Notes: a model not told the origin generated them from the letters alone. Numbered from the stretch's first letter, positions 36,014 through 46,701 are shown. The stretch is DNA of 64,000 bases from Candidatus Sodalis pierantonius str. SOPE (GCF_000517405.1 NZ_CP006568.1:62001-126000), one strand, 5' to 3'. Numbers and translations are program-made.

Positions 36014-36886
36014 ATGGTGCTGATGATAGTCAGCGGTCGTTCCGGCTCAGGTAAATCCGTTGCGCTGCGCGCGCTGGAGGACATGGGTTTTTATTGCGTC
36101 GATAATCTGCCGGTGGTGCTGCTGCCGCAGCTTGCCAGTACGCTGGCGGCGAGCAATATCTCCGCCGCGGTGAGTATCGATGTGCGCAATATGCCCGAAT
36201 CGCCGGAAATTTTTGAGCAGGCCATGGATAACCTGCCGCAGGCCTTTTCCCCGCAGCTCCTGTTTCTGGACGCCGATCGCAACACGCTCATCCGTCGCTA
36301 TAGCGACACCCGCCGGCTGCACCCGCTCTCCGCCCGGAACCTGTCGCTGGAAAGCGCCATCGATGAAGAGGATTCGCTGCTTGAGCCGCTGCGCTCGTGC
36401 GCCGATCTGGTGATCGACACCTCCGAGATGTCGGTGCATGAGCTGGCCGAAATGCTGCGCACCCGCCTGTTGGGCAAGCGCGAGCGGGAGCTGACCATGG
36501 TGTTTGAATCCTTCGGCTACAAGCACGGCATCCCCATCGACGCCGACTATGTGTTCGACGTGCGCTTTCTGCCCAATCCCCACTGGGATCCCAAGCTCAG
36601 GCCGATGACCGGTCTGGATCGCCCCGTAGCGGCGTTTTTAGATCGCCATACTGAAGTGCATAATTTCATCTATCAGACCCGCAGCTATCTGGAGCTGTGG
36701 CTGCCGATGCTCGAAACCAACAACCGCAGTTATCTCACGGTGGCGATAGGCTGTACCGGCGGCAAGCACCGTTCGGTCTATATCGCTGAACAGCTGGCGG
36801 ACTATTTCCGTTCTCGCGGCAAGAATGTCCAGTCCCGCCACCGCACTCTGGAAAAACGCAAATCATGGCGGTCAAACAAACGGTAG
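36014..36886 (+). CDS. rapZ: RNase adapter protein RapZ
   Basis: Adapter that presents sRNA GlmZ to RNase E and so controls GlmS synthesis of glucosamine-6-phosphate. N-terminal Walker A GRSGSGKS (residues 8-15), C-terminal RNA-binding domain with GCTGGKHRSVYIAEQLADYF. Start ATG 36014 (MVLMIVSGRSG) as in E. coli. The usual stop after EKRK is TGG here, so the protein gains about six residues (SWRSNKR) and overlaps npr by 22 bases. Confidence 0.95.
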   Translation: MVLMIVSGRSGSGKSVALRALEDMGFYCVDNLPVVLLPQLASTLAASNISAAVSIDVRNMPESPEIFEQAMDNLPQAFSPQLLFLDADRNTLIRRYSDTRRLHPLSARNLSLESAIDEEDSLLEPLRSCADLVIDTSEMSVHELAEMLRTRLLGKRERELTMVFESFGYKHGIPIDADYVFDVRFLPNPHWDPKLRPMTGLDRPVAAFLDRHTEVHNFIYQTRSYLELWLPMLETNNRSYLTVAIGCTGGKHRSVYIAEQLADYFRSRGKNVQSRHRTLEKRKSWRSNKR

Positions 36887-37137
36887 AGATAAAAAACCAC
36901 CTGGGGATGCACGCCCGGCCGGCAATGAAGCTGTTTGAATTGGTACAGAGTTTTGATGCCGAAGTGCTGTTGCGCAACGACAGCGGCACCGAAGCGGAAG
37001 CCAGCAGCGTTATCGGTTTGCTAATGCTCGATTCCGCCAAAGGGCGGATGATCGAAGTCGAGGCCACCGGGCCTGACGAGGTGCAGGCGCTGGCGGCGGT
37101 GATCGAGCTGTTTAATACCGGGTTTGACGAAGATTGA
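36865..37137 (+). CDS. ptsO: Phosphocarrier protein NPr
   Basis: 90-residue HPr-like protein of the nitrogen PTS. The phosphorylation site is H16 in LGMHARPAMKLFELVQ. Accepts phosphate from PtsP and passes it to PtsN, encoded two genes upstream. Starts inside the 3' end of rapZ. Confidence 0.95.
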   Translation: MAVKQTVEIKNHLGMHARPAMKLFELVQSFDAEVLLRNDSGTEAEASSVIGLLMLDSAKGRMIEVEATGPDEVQALAAVIELFNTGFDED

Positions 37138-37706
37138 CCCCAACCCCGTTCGCCACCCGTTCCCTGCCCCCTCTGCGGTCCAAGCCTGTCACGGGCGACG
37201 CTCTCGCCGCGTGTAGCTTCCCCGTCTTGCATCGGCATTTAACGCCGACAAACCTTTGCCCGCTTAGAACGTAGCCGGCGGTCGACGCCGCCGGGTGGTT
37301 TCGATGGGCATCCGGTCGGGCTATCCGCGCCCAGGTGCAGGCAAATGTGATCTTCCGAGCTATGGCCGCCCCATCACCGAAGTGCGTGCCATTACGATTG
37401 GGGAATGGATTCAAGTTAAGCGTAAAGTCCAGGTCCAAATCCAAGTCTTATATTTAGTTTAAGTTTGCATTCTAGTCACTGTTTTAATATTGATTTTTAA
37501 TCGCCATCTTCAATAATCAATCTACTTTGAAAAATAAGTCTCCCTTGAGCATTAAGCTGCCTCGTTTTTATTTCTTGACCACCGGCAGTCAGGGTCGTAA
37601 TTTAACCGACATTCATATCAAGAACGTAAAATCAATAAGCCACGTACGTCGCGGCCGTTTGCGCGCGGACAATTAAAAAGGGAATCATTAATAAAAGGAT
37701 TTATTT
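37138..37706. other. Intergenic region, no recognisable gene
   Basis: 569 bases between npr and the OmpX/Ail-like gene. The first half is GC-rich with dyads (CCGGCGG..CCGCCGG near 37273-37292). The second half is AT-rich and may hold the promoter of the outer-membrane protein gene. In E. coli yrbL/mtgA/arcB follow npr; none is recognisable here. Confidence 0.5.
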
Positions 37707-38310
37707 ATGATAACCGCTGTTTTTTATCATCGCTTTTGGTATTGCCTTATCGCAACCCGTCCCTGCCTTGGCCGAGTTCCACAGCCTTAGCGCCAGTTAC
37801 CTTCACAACTTTATCAAAATTAAAACCGGCGGCACGGAAGCCGACGCCGGCGCCTTGGACGGCATCAACGTTAAATATCGCTATGAATGGGGCGGCCCGC
37901 TCAGTTTTATCGGCTCGCTGAGCTATATGACCGCCAATGCCTACAGCCGCCAGGTTTCTGAAAATAGTTTTCAGGAGGATGCTCGATATCGCTATAGCGC
38001 GGTTTCATTGAAAGCAGGGCCTGCCTGGCGTTTCAATGAATACGTCTCTCTTTATGGCATTATCGGCGTGAACTACGATGATTATTCATTACACGCCAGC
38101 AAAACCGCTATAAAGGCAGGCACATCGACCGCTACGCAGCATTACCGAGATCAACGACAGAAAGCCGCCCTCGCCTATGGCGCAGGCGTGCAAATCAACC
38201 CGGTCCAAAACATGGTAGTAGACCTAGGCTATGAAGCCAGCCGCTTCGACCATCGTGGTTTAACCTTTACCCGAAACGCGCTGCTTTTCGGCGTCGGCTA
38301 CCGTTTCTGA
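37707..38310 (+). pseudogene. OmpX/Ail-family outer-membrane protein, frameshifted in the signal peptide
   Basis: Eight-stranded barrel of the OmpX/Ail/PagC family: SASYLHNFIKI, SYMTANAY, AVSLKAGPAWRFNEYVSLYGIIGVNY, AYGAGVQINPVQNMVVDLGYEAS, and C-terminal LLFGVGYRF with terminal Phe. The start ATG 37707 gives MITAV and then a T-run of six (37720-37725) shifts the frame. With five T it would read MITAVFIIAFGIALSQPVPALAEF, a complete signal peptide with AxA-type cleavage. Ail-type proteins help adhesion and serum resistance in relatives. Confidence 0.8.
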
Positions 38311-38582
38311 GCGCTGAGCCGGCGCGCAGGACGGTGGTCTTCCTCTTCCTTCGCCGTTTGAGACGTTTTGCCCGCGGTGCCTTGGTGTCTGTCGAGAAGG
38401 CAGGCGCGCTAAGGTGGTTCTAAGGCTAGAGCGAGGCTAATGAGGCTGGTGGGCTAGTGAGGCCTGCGAGGCCAGTAAAGCCAATAAAGCTAGGCTGTGT
38501 CTCTCAAATGATTAAGGCAGAACACCTGCCTAAGTTAAGGAATAAATATCGTTATGGCATTTAATGATCTGCCCGATGCAGA
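38311..38582. repeat. Low-complexity GAGGCT-rich intergenic sequence
   Basis: No gene. Around 38420-38495 there is an irregular series of AGGCT / AAGCT / AGGCC units spaced about 8-13 bases apart, like decayed short tandem repeats. Confidence 0.45.
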
Positions 38583-39886
38583 GAGCCTGTTTAGAAATTT
38601 GTGTATTTGCCTGATTTTGATATGTTCAATCCAACATCAAAAACAGGTTAATTTATGGACGAAAAACAGTTGCAGGCTCTGGCTAACGAACTGGCCAAAA
38701 ATCTCAAAACCCCTGAAGATCTCAGTCACTTCGATCGGCTGCTGAAAAAAATCAGCGTTGAAGCAGCTCTCAATGCCGAAATGACCCATCACCTCGGCTA
38801 CGATAAAAATCAGCCTAAACCGGGGACCAACGCCCGCAACGGCTATTCCACAAAAACCGTTATCACTGGCGATGGCCCGCTGGCGCTGCGTACTCCGCGC
38901 GATCGTGACGGTTCCTTTAAACCGCAACTGGTGAAGAAGAACCAGACCCGGATTACCGGGATGGATAACCAGATTTTATCATTGTACGCCAAAGGGATGA
39001 CCACCCGCGAGATCGCCGCCGCGTTTAAAGAGCTGTATGACGCCGATGTCTCGCCGGCGCTGGTCTCAAAGGTCACCGATGCGGTCATGGAGCAGGTTGT
39101 CGAATGGTAAAACCGGCCTCTGGATGCAGTCTATCCCATTGTTTATCTTGACAGTATCGTTCTAAAAGTCCGGCAGGACAGCCGCATTATCAACAAATCT
39201 GTGCTCCTGGCGCTGGGCATCAACATCGAAGGCCAGAAAGAGTTGCTAGGTATGTGGCGGGCCGAAAATGAAGGCGCAAAGTTCTGGCTGAACGTGCTGA
39301 CAGAACTGAAAAACCGCGGCCTGAACGATATCCTTATCGCCTGCGTAGACGGGCTGAAAGGTTTCCCTGACGCTATTAACGCGGTGTATCCGGAGGCGCG
39401 GCTCCACTGTGTATCGTGCATATGGTGCGCAACAGCCTGCGGTTCGTCTCCTGGAAGGACTACAAGGCCGTCACCCGCGTATCTATCAGGCCCCTACGGA
39501 AGAAGCCGGCTTGCAGGCGCTAGAAGCGTTCTCCAGTGCCTGGGACATCCGCTACCCGCAAATAAGTCGAAGCTGGCAGGCAAACTGGGCCAATCTGGCC
39601 ACGTTCTTTGCCTACCCAACGGACATCCGCAAGGTGATCTACACGACCAACGCCATCGAGTCGTTAAACAGCGTGATCCGGCATGCCATCAAAAAGCGCA
39701 AGGTGTTCCCGACCGACGACGCAGTGAAAAAGGTGGTGTGGCTGGCGATACAGGCGGCCTCACAGAACTGGACAATGCCTTTGAGGGACTGGCGCATGGC
39801 AATGAGCCGCTTTATTATCGAGTTCGGTGACCACCTGGACGGTCACTTCTGAGAAAAGGCATTTACACAGAATCCGGTACGGGCTC
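38583..39886 (+). mobile_element. IS256-family element, copy 2, both ends present
   Basis: Left end GAGCCTGTTTAGAAATTTG at 38583; right end ...AATCCGGTACGGGCTC at 39886. 1304 bp. The flanks (GATGCAGA and GGTCAGAC) are not direct repeats, so no target duplication is seen. The right end truncates the phage gene at 39887. Confidence 0.88.
38655..39852 (+). pseudogene. IS256-family transposase, copy 2, several mutations
   Basis: In-frame TAA at 39108 (EQVVEW*NRPLD; Gln in the other copies), a deletion near 39404 (GGCTCCACTG versus GGCTCCAGCTG), and about ten bases missing near 39478 (CCCGCGTATC versus CCCGCGACCTGAAAGCTATC). Inactive. Confidence 0.9.
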
Positions 39887-40330
39887 GGTCAGACCATGCA
39901 AGGAGAAAAAGATGATTTCCCATTCCTTTTGCGTAAAACGCTCACCCGGGTCAAACGTCGCCGGCCGTGGTGCTTCCCCGTCCACGCATTCCAGCGTCGA
40001 GCCAAACTTGAACGGGCGTGCATGGCAGATGGTTCCGATGCACTCGAATTCCACCTCCTCTGACGGGTCGTCAACGCAGTCGAATTGCGGGTAGAAATCG
40101 AATTGATAGGGTTGCAGCGTCTGCTCTGGGCCATAGGGCTGGACATTCTGCACCGAGAAGTAACTTTTACCCTCTCTCGCTTTTTTCTCCTGCGCCAGAA
40201 ACAGCTCAAGTGCCAAAGGCGAATCAATCAATGCCTTCATCTCCGGGTTGAAATACGGCATGCCGCTCTTACCCGTTACCGCGCAGGGTGTGGTCAGATT
40301 CAGGCAGGTGTAGGCCATGAGTTGGTTCAT
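39887..40330 (-). pseudogene. Phage-associated hypothetical protein, 3' end cut by IS256
   Basis: Start ATG 40330 (MNQLMAYTCLNLTTPCAVTGKSGMPYFNPEMKAL); about 148 residues before the IS end. No family recognised. Mixed acidic/aromatic composition (YQFDFYPQFDCVDDPSEEVEFEC). It lies beyond the 3' end of a P2-type integrase, where accessory genes often sit. Confidence 0.5.
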
Positions 40331-40372
40331 GCTGCACCCCCGGTTTGTACGTGAGAGGCTTTTGCCTCTCAA

Positions 40373-40521
40373 CGATTATGTTTAAAATCAATAAATTGCT
40401 TTTATTACAATGCGTTTGTCTATGATTGAAGCCAATCTAAATCCAACAAAACCGATTCGTTTGGGCCATTTTGTGGACGTTTTTTTACGCTCACGACAGC
40501 TATTTTTATTGTGATTTGTTA
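40373..40521. other. AT-rich gap beside the integrase; possible attachment region
   Basis: No gene. It lies just past the integrase stop, where P2-type phages carry attP. A core repeat cannot be identified because no second copy is in the window. Confidence 0.35.
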
Positions 40522-41495
40522 TCATGTTAGTTTCATCAGTGGGTTAAATTTTACTGCGTCGTTTAGATAAATAGGGGCAAAATGAGCATATACCATGGTT
40601 TGTTCTATTTGGCCGTGACCTAGGATTTTCTGTAGCGCCAAGATGTTACCTCCGTTCATCATAAAGTGACTGGCGAATGTATGTCGAAGTACGTGAGTCC
40701 CTTGGCCATCAGGCAGATGCGGGGCAACATCTTTTATGGTTCTGCGTACTTCTTGGTAGTTTGCGTTTGGGAACAGGACATGTCTGCGATCTTTTGTAAT
40801 TTCTTTTGCCATTTCTGGAGATATTGGTACTGTGAGATTATTCCCATTCTTAGTGCGGATAAATGTAACTTTTTCGTGGATTACACGATCTGCGGTCATT
40901 GACGCAGACTCGCTCCAGCCTGCCCCCGTAGCGAGGTATAGCTTTGTGACCCGTTGATTATCTCCTTCAAGACGAGATAACAGATCTGCAATTTCATTTA
41001 GGTGCAAAAATCCCATTTCTTTTTTAACTAGCTTGATTTTTTTCATTCCAGCCAGTGGATTTTCACAGTGGTAATGCCCCAGACTAATGAGAGTTGAGAA
41101 AACATTGCCAAGAAATTCTTGCTCTATGTTAATCGTTTTTGGCTTTATCCCTTGCTCTAACCTCAGTGCTCGATAGTCAGAGAAAGTAGCAGGACTAATC
41201 TTATCTGCCGTAGGGTTCTTCATTCTTTGATCTAGCGCAATAAGTTTTCGATGCAGTCGAGGGCCATTTCTGAGTAACTGTCCTTTGTGCTTCCACCATA
41301 ATTTAATTAACACTGATAATGGCCGCCGATCTGTGGGTTTATCTAGCCAATCCTTGTTATTCAGTGTTGCAATGGCCCAACGTTCATATTGTTGAGCCTA
41401 TGCCTTAGTAGAAAATTTTTTGCGAATACGCTTTCCAGTACGTCCTTGAGGGCGAACATCAACCAGCCGTCGGTTCCTAGTGATTTAATGCTCAT
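40522..41495 (-). pseudogene. P2-type tyrosine integrase, frameshift and nonsense near the N-terminus
   Basis: Catalytic domain is intact: YLATGAGWSESASMT, GTHVLRHTFASHFMMNGGNILALQKILGHGQIEQTMVYAHFAP, the P2 Int pattern, with Tyr nucleophile in MVYAHF. Upstream, ATG 41495 gives MSIKSLG, then a frame change leads to NRRLVDVRPQGRTGKRIRKKFSTKA, a TAG at 41399-41401, then AQQYERWAIATLNNKDWLDKPTDRRPLSVLIKLWW. Thus at least two disabling changes. From 41313 down the frame is open. Confidence 0.85.
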
Positions 41496-41617
41496 TCTTC
41501 CTACTTTTAAAAAAGTTTCTTCTCATTTTGTTATTGATCATTAGTCATTATCTAACCAATGTGTTTTTTCGCTACATATACCGCCGCTAGACCATTTTTC
41601 CATGATTTTCAAAGCAA

Positions 41618-41914
41618 TCAGCCAGCCTTTTGGATTTTTTGGGGGCTGCATGTGCTGGTGTACCCATCAGGGGAGAGAGACGGGGATATCTGCCCGGATT
41701 CTGGTACAACTTGGTTGGTCATAAGCCATAATGCATATTTTGAAAACCGTGGATGTTGTGTGAATTTGGTCAAGGTATCGCTTCCTACATTTGCGATGCG
41801 ACCGGTTTCGTAGCGCTTCATTGTAGGGACTGGTATCCCTGTAATTTCAGCAAGTTCTTCTCTTGTTAGCCCTTCGGCTTCACGTATATCTCTCAATTTT
41901 TTTCCTATGAGCAT
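41618..41914 (-). CDS. P2-type immunity repressor (Cro/C1-like HTH)
   Basis: 98 residues starting MLIGKKLRDIREAEGLTREELAEITGIPVPTMKRYETGR, a HTH domain, then KFSKYALWLMTNQVVPESGQISPSLSPDG, the pattern of short P2-family C repressors. Start at 41914 is preferred; the longer frame to 42019 crosses the operator region. Divergent from a short gene at 42007 and next to int, as in P2. Confidence 0.8.
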   Translation of the reverse strand: MLIGKKLRDIREAEGLTREELAEITGIPVPTMKRYETGRIANVGSDTLTKFTQHPRFSKYALWLMTNQVVPESGQISPSLSPDGYTSTCSPQKIQKAG

Positions 41915-41918
41915 TGGC

Positions 41919-41996
41919 AAGGTTCTCCTGAGCACCCTAATATAAGCCAAGGATTCCTTGGAGAACCCCGCGGAAGCCGATCTAAACCGATCTAAG
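41919..41996. promoter_or_regulatory. Repressor operator region
   Basis: Contains the inverted pair GGTTCTCC (41919-41926) and GGAGAACC (41960-41967), a perfect dyad CCAAGG-ATT-CCTTGG (41947-41961), and the direct repeat CCGATCTAA at 41977 and 41987. This lies between the divergent repressor and cox-like starts, as expected for P2-type operators. Confidence 0.55.
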
Positions 41997-42006
41997 AGGA
42001 TAGCGC

Positions 42007-42092
42007 ATGGCGGCAACACATAAAAGCACCCTCGTTAGAGCAGTGACATCAAATGCCAGAAACGTGGTGAGCTTGCCGGTCTGCGGCGAACG
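42007..42092 (+). pseudogene. Start of a cox/apl-like gene, truncated by IS21
   Basis: ATG after AGAGGATAGCGC, reading MAATHKSTLVRAVTSNARNV. The frame is cut by IS21 copy 2 after about 28 residues. By position opposite the repressor it would be the first early gene (cox or cII type); too short to identify. Confidence 0.4.
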
Positions 42093-42260
42093 TGCTGGTT
42101 CCGGTCACATTCGATCACTGATTTCGATTTCACCCGATCACTAATTCTGATTTCATCCGATCACTGATTCCGGTCGCCCGATCAGCGATTCCGATTCTGT
42201 CTGATCGCTCATCTTCTGTTCCGCCATACTCTGGAGACTTTTAGCTTCCGAGGGCATGGC

Positions 42261-43811
42261 ATGGCACGTAAAAAGAAGAAAGTGAGAACGGAAATGTGCA
42301 TCTATATTAATGTGTTACGTATGAAATTCGAGCAGCGTCGCTCGAATCGCACTATCGCAGCAGCGCTCGGCATAGGCTGTACTACCGTGAACGATATCCT
42401 CGGCCGATTCACGGTAGCTAACCTGGTCTGGCCATTGCCGGCGGAACTGTCCCCCGTCGACCTCGACTGCCTGCTCTATCCCGGCAAATCAGGAAAAGTT
42501 ATCAATACCTTACCCAGCTGGCTTGATATCGATACCGAGTTAAGCCGCAAGGGCATGACCAAGCAGCTGCTCTGGATGGAATATCAGTCCGCCGTGGGCG
42601 GTGATGCCCTCGGTTACTCACAGTTTTGTGCACTGTTCCGTGACTGGAAAAAGAAGCAGCGGCGTTCCATGCGCATGGAGCACAAGGCTGGCGAAAAGCT
42701 CTTCATCGACTTCTGTGGCCCCACCGTACCTATCGTCAACCCTGCGATCGGTAGCGTACGCCAGGTCGCTATCTTCGTCGCTGCCATGGGCGTGTCAGGC
42801 TATGCGTATATCGAAGCCTGCGAAGGCCAGGACATGGCATCGTGGCTCAACGCCAATAGCCGCTGCCTGCACTTCATGGGTGGGGTTCCGGAGCTGATGA
42901 TACCTGATAATCTGCGCAGCGCTGTCAGCACCCCTGACCGCTATGAGCCGGTCATAAACCAGAGCTACCAGGCGCTGGCAAATCACTATGAGACAGTGGT
43001 GCTACCGGCGCGCCCGAGAAAACCGAAAGACAAGGCGAAGGCAGAATCAACTGTGCAGCTGGTAGAACGCTGGGTTTTGGCCCGGTTGCGTAAACGTAGG
43101 TTCTACTCGCTGGCCGAACTCAACCAGGTGATACTAGAACTCAATCATGAGTTGAATCTGCGCCCGATGCGTCATTACGGCGGATAAAGTCTCCTTGAAC
43201 GCTTCGAGCAGCTGGACAAACCGGCTCTTGGGCCTCTACCGCCCACACAATGGGAATACAGTGAGTATCTCGTTGCCCGAGTGGGACCTGATTACCACAT
43301 AGACTACGGCAAAAACTGGTACTCGGTGCCGCATCCACTGGTTGGCGAGCGCGTTGACGTCATCGCCACCCAACGGCTGGTGCAAATCCACCATAAGGGC
43401 GTCTGCGTGGCTACGCACCCTCGCAGCGATAACGCCTATAGGCACACGACTCAGGCGGCGCACATGCCGGCTAACCATAAGGGGCAGAGTCAGTGGACGC
43501 CGGAAAGGCTGTGCAGTTGGGCGCTGCCGGTGGGTGTGTGCACACTGAAAGTGGTCGAGTCCATCCAAAAGAGCAAAGCCCATCCGGAGCAGACTTACTG
43601 CTCCGTGCTGGGGCTACTCAATCTGCAACGGCGCTATGAGACGACGCGACTGGAGAAGGCCTGCGCGCTGGCGTTGGAGAAAGGGTGCATTAACCGCTCT
43701 TTCATAGCCAACGTATTGAAACACGGTCGTGAAAGTGAGGTCACCCAGGACGGAGCCGGCGTATCAGTGCTGGTTCACGAAAACCTCCGAGGTCCGGACA
43801 GTTATCACTAA
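42261..43811 (+). pseudogene. istA: IS21 transposase IstA, copy 2, one nonsense codon
   Basis: 516 codons overall, starting MARKKKKVRTEMCIYINVLRMKF; HTH region (SNRTIAAALGIGCTTVNDILGRF), rve core beginning LFIDFCGPTVPI. A TAA at 43185-43187 interrupts RHYGG*SLLERFEQ; copy 1 has CAA (Gln) there. Otherwise in frame to VHENLRGPDSYH. One C-to-T change inactivated it. Confidence 0.92.
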
Positions 43812-43822
43812 GGAGAATAAAT

Positions 43823-44572
43823 ATGGATACACTGTTAATGGCTCTGCAAGAGCTGAAGTTGTCGGCAATGGTCCAGGCGTTGGAGACGCAACGCGAACTC
43901 CCGGGGAGTTATGGGGAGCTGGGGTTCGAGGAGCGGTTGTCGCTGATGGTAGAAGCGGAAAATTTGCATAGAAAAAACAACCACATATGCCGTCTGCGAC
44001 GGCAATCGCAAATGCGCTTGCAGGCAAAACCGGAAGATATCCGTTATATCCCTAGCCGAGGAGTGACACCGGAACAGATGCGAGATCTGCTAGGGGGACA
44101 ATATCTGAAATATCAGAAAAGCATACTCATCACGGGGCCGACAGGTACGGGCAAAACCTGGCTCAGTTGTGCGCTTGGTGAGCAGGCATGCCGGCAGCAA
44201 TATAACGTGCATTACTGGCGAGTGGGTCGGTTGCTGGCCCATCTTCACCAGTGTCAGGTAGACGGGACCTATCTAAAACAGCTTAAGCAGTTAGAAAAAA
44301 TAGAGTTACTGATCTTGGACGACGTGGGCCTAGAATCAATAAGTCCGATGCAGGCAACGATGCTGTTGGAGGTGATGGAAGATCGCTACGACAAAAGCAG
44401 CAGCATCCTGATTAGTCAACTGCCGGTGAAAAAATGGTATGGACTGATAGAAAACCCCACGACAGCTGACGCGTTACTCGATCGGTTAGTACACCCCAGC
44501 TATAGACTGGAACTTAAAGGCGAATCACTACGCAAAGAGCAAGGAGTAGCCAGCACAGGAAAAATAGACTAA
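43823..44572 (+). CDS. istB: IS21 helper ATPase IstB, copy 2
   Basis: 249 residues, full length. DnaC/IstB-type AAA+ ATPase: Walker A GPTGTGKTW, Walker B LLILDDVGLE, and ISQLPVKKWYGLIENPTTADALLDRLVHPSYRLELKGES, the conserved IstB C-terminus. The only apparently intact IS21 gene here. Confidence 0.95.
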   Translation: MDTLLMALQELKLSAMVQALETQRELPGSYGELGFEERLSLMVEAENLHRKNNHICRLRRQSQMRLQAKPEDIRYIPSRGVTPEQMRDLLGGQYLKYQKSILITGPTGTGKTWLSCALGEQACRQQYNVHYWRVGRLLAHLHQCQVDGTYLKQLKQLEKIELLILDDVGLESISPMQATMLLEVMEDRYDKSSSILISQLPVKKWYGLIENPTTADALLDRLVHPSYRLELKGESLRKEQGVASTGKID

Positions 44573-44692
44573 ACCCGAGTCAGAAGATGAGCGAACACGT
44601 GATCGAATATCACTGGAATGGGTGATCGGAAAATATCGGAATAACTGATCGGATGTCGCCGGAACAGCTGATCGGATACGTCGGAATCTGCA

Positions 44693-46363
44693 GGTACTCA
44701 GCCAGGACGAGCTGCCCCGCTTTGCCGTGGCCGCCAATACCCTGGCGATGGCGGTAAAAAGCAGTGCGGGTGAAGGCGCCGACTATATGGGCAGCCTATA
44801 CCACAAGTTTGACAGCGTTGCGGAGAAAATGGGCCGTGTGCCGTTTGCCGAACAGATGGCGAGCAAAACCGCCTATATGGCACAGGCATTTGGTACCACG
44901 TTGCAAAAAATTTCAGATTTGATGGAGGGGGCCAGGGGAACGGGTGATAACTATGGGATCGGTCTGAATGAACAGCTGGCGGCGCTGGGGATGCTGGAAA
45001 AAATTCTCGGCACCGAGGCCAGCAGCAGCTATGAATCCTTCTACAAGGTGGCCGAAGACGGCGCGAAACAACTGGGGATGAGCTTTGTCAACAGCGCCGG
45101 CCAGATGCTGAGCTTGCCGGAGATGCTCACCAAACTTCAGGGGCACTACGGCGCGAGCATCGAGGGCAATCTCAAGGCCCAGGCCGAGCTGGATAAGGCC
45201 TTTGGTGACGGGGCCAATGTCATTAAACAGCTTTACGGCAACACGGATGTGCTAAACAAGCATATCCATGCCCTGGGCAGTAATGACGGCCTGAAGCGCG
45301 CGCGAGAGATGGCCGAGAAAATGATTGTCCCCAGGGACCGGCTGGCCGCCATCTGGACGGCGATCCGCATTGCATGGGGCGCACCCTGCTGCCGGTGTTA
45401 TACCCGTTTATCAATAAAATGGCGGACGGCGGGCAAAAACTGGCCCGCTGGCTGACGTTGTTTCCCAATATTGCCCGTGTGGTGGGCTATGCCGTGCTGG
45501 CGTTTCTCAGCCTGGCCGGGGCTGGCGCGGTGGTGAATATCGCCATGGGTGCCAGCGCCTTTGTCATGGTGGGCTTGAAAGGATTGTGGGCAGGCCTGAC
45601 GGCTGTCGTGAAGCTCCATGTGGCAGCCCTCTGGCTGTACCAAAAGGCGGTATTTGCCTGGGCGGCTGTGATACGCATGATGCGCGGCGTGTTGCTGGCG
45701 GTGCGTATTGCCGCTGTACTGACCGGCATTGCCATGAATTTTATGTCCTGGCCTGTCCTGCTGATTGTGGGCACGGTGGCGCTGCTGGTCGTGGGATGCA
45801 TTGCGCTGGTCAAATACTGGGATACGCTCAAGGCCGCCATGATGCAGACCACCGCCTTTAAACTGATTGCCGCCTACGTTAGCTGGCTGGCAAGCCTGTT
45901 TACGCGCGCCTGGGAGGGGATACGCGCAGGCTGGCAGGCGTTGTGCGCCTACTTTGCCGACTTTTCCCTGAGCGACACCTTTGAGGACATGATTGACGGC
46001 GTGAGCGCGCTGTTTATCGGTCTCTGGGCGTCGGTGAAAGCCACTTTCGCCCGCACCTGGAACACCATAGCAGAAACCCTCAATCATCTGCCCGGCGTTA
46101 ACCTGTCCCTCTCCGCCCTGCCGGGGGATAACACCGCCGGTGTCACCCCGTCAGGCCCCGCGCCGACGCGCCCTGCGAGCGGCCCGAAACTACTGACCGG
46201 CGGGCAGACCAAAGGACTCAGCCCCGGCGGCCTGAGCCGTGAGATCACCAGCCATCAGCGCAGCGTCACGGATAACAGCCGCCACATTGGGCAGGTGCAT
46301 ATCCACACTACGCAGGGCATGACGCCGGAGGGCTTACTGGAATGGCAGGAGATGCACGCATGA
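44693..46363 (+). pseudogene. Phage tail tape-measure protein, 5' truncated and frameshifted
   Basis: The frame enters from the IS21 end (LSQDELPRFAVAANTLAMAVKSS), helical and Ala-rich, then hydrophobic membrane-like stretches (VVGYAVLAFLSLAGAGAVVNIAMG; WPVLLIVGTVALLVVGCIALV), typical of tape measures. One base is missing near 45371-45376: WTAIRIA continues as MGRTLLPVLYPFINKM in the next frame. Ends LEWQEMHA; the stop overlaps the next start (ATGA). Confidence 0.8.
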
Positions 46364-46701
46364 GCCGTTATCGTGATCTGCTGATCACCGACGGGGATTT
46401 CACCCTGAACAGCGGCCACGAGCCGAAACGCTGCACCGACCGGGTGAGCATTACCCAGGACTGCGCTCATGCACTACTAGAAAGCGGCCTGTTAACCCGC
46501 CTGGTGGCAGAGCGTAGCCGGACCTTGCGCGCGGATCTGCTGATGCAGGTCACCCTGCTGCTGGAAGAGGACGAGCGCCTGATCCCCGGCACCGTGTTGG
46601 TCAGTGAAGAAACACCGAAACGGCTGTGGGTGACAGCGCAACCCTATGATTTTGATCGTATTGAGATGAGTCCTCGCTATGACGAACAAACCCGAGATTG
46701 A
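46360..46701 (+). CDS. Phage baseplate-region protein, DUF2590-like
   Basis: 113 residues starting MSRYRDLLITDGDFTLNSGHEPKRCTDRVSITQDCAHALLESGLLTRLVAERS. It resembles the DUF2590 family that precedes baseplate J in some myovirus-type prophages; probably a gp25-like baseplate wedge protein. Overlaps the tape measure stop and the baseplate J start, so part of one transcript. Confidence 0.65.
   Translation: MSRYRDLLITDGDFTLNSGHEPKRCTDRVSITQDCAHALLESGLLTRLVAERSRTLRADLLMQVTLLLEEDERLIPGTVLVSEETPKRLWVTAQPYDFDRIEMSPRYDEQTRD

Larger units (their letters stand above)
42093..44692 (+). mobile_element. IS21-family element, copy 2, full length
   Basis: 2600 bp from TGCTGGTTCCGG to CGGAATCTGCA; the ends are inverted versions of each other (TGC.G.TTCCG). 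Several internal CCGATCA motifs at each end are probably IstA sites. No target duplication is visible (GGCGAACG versus GGTACTCA). It joins the P2-type control region to the middle of a tape-measure gene, so a deletion probably accompanied or followed insertion. Confidence 0.9.
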
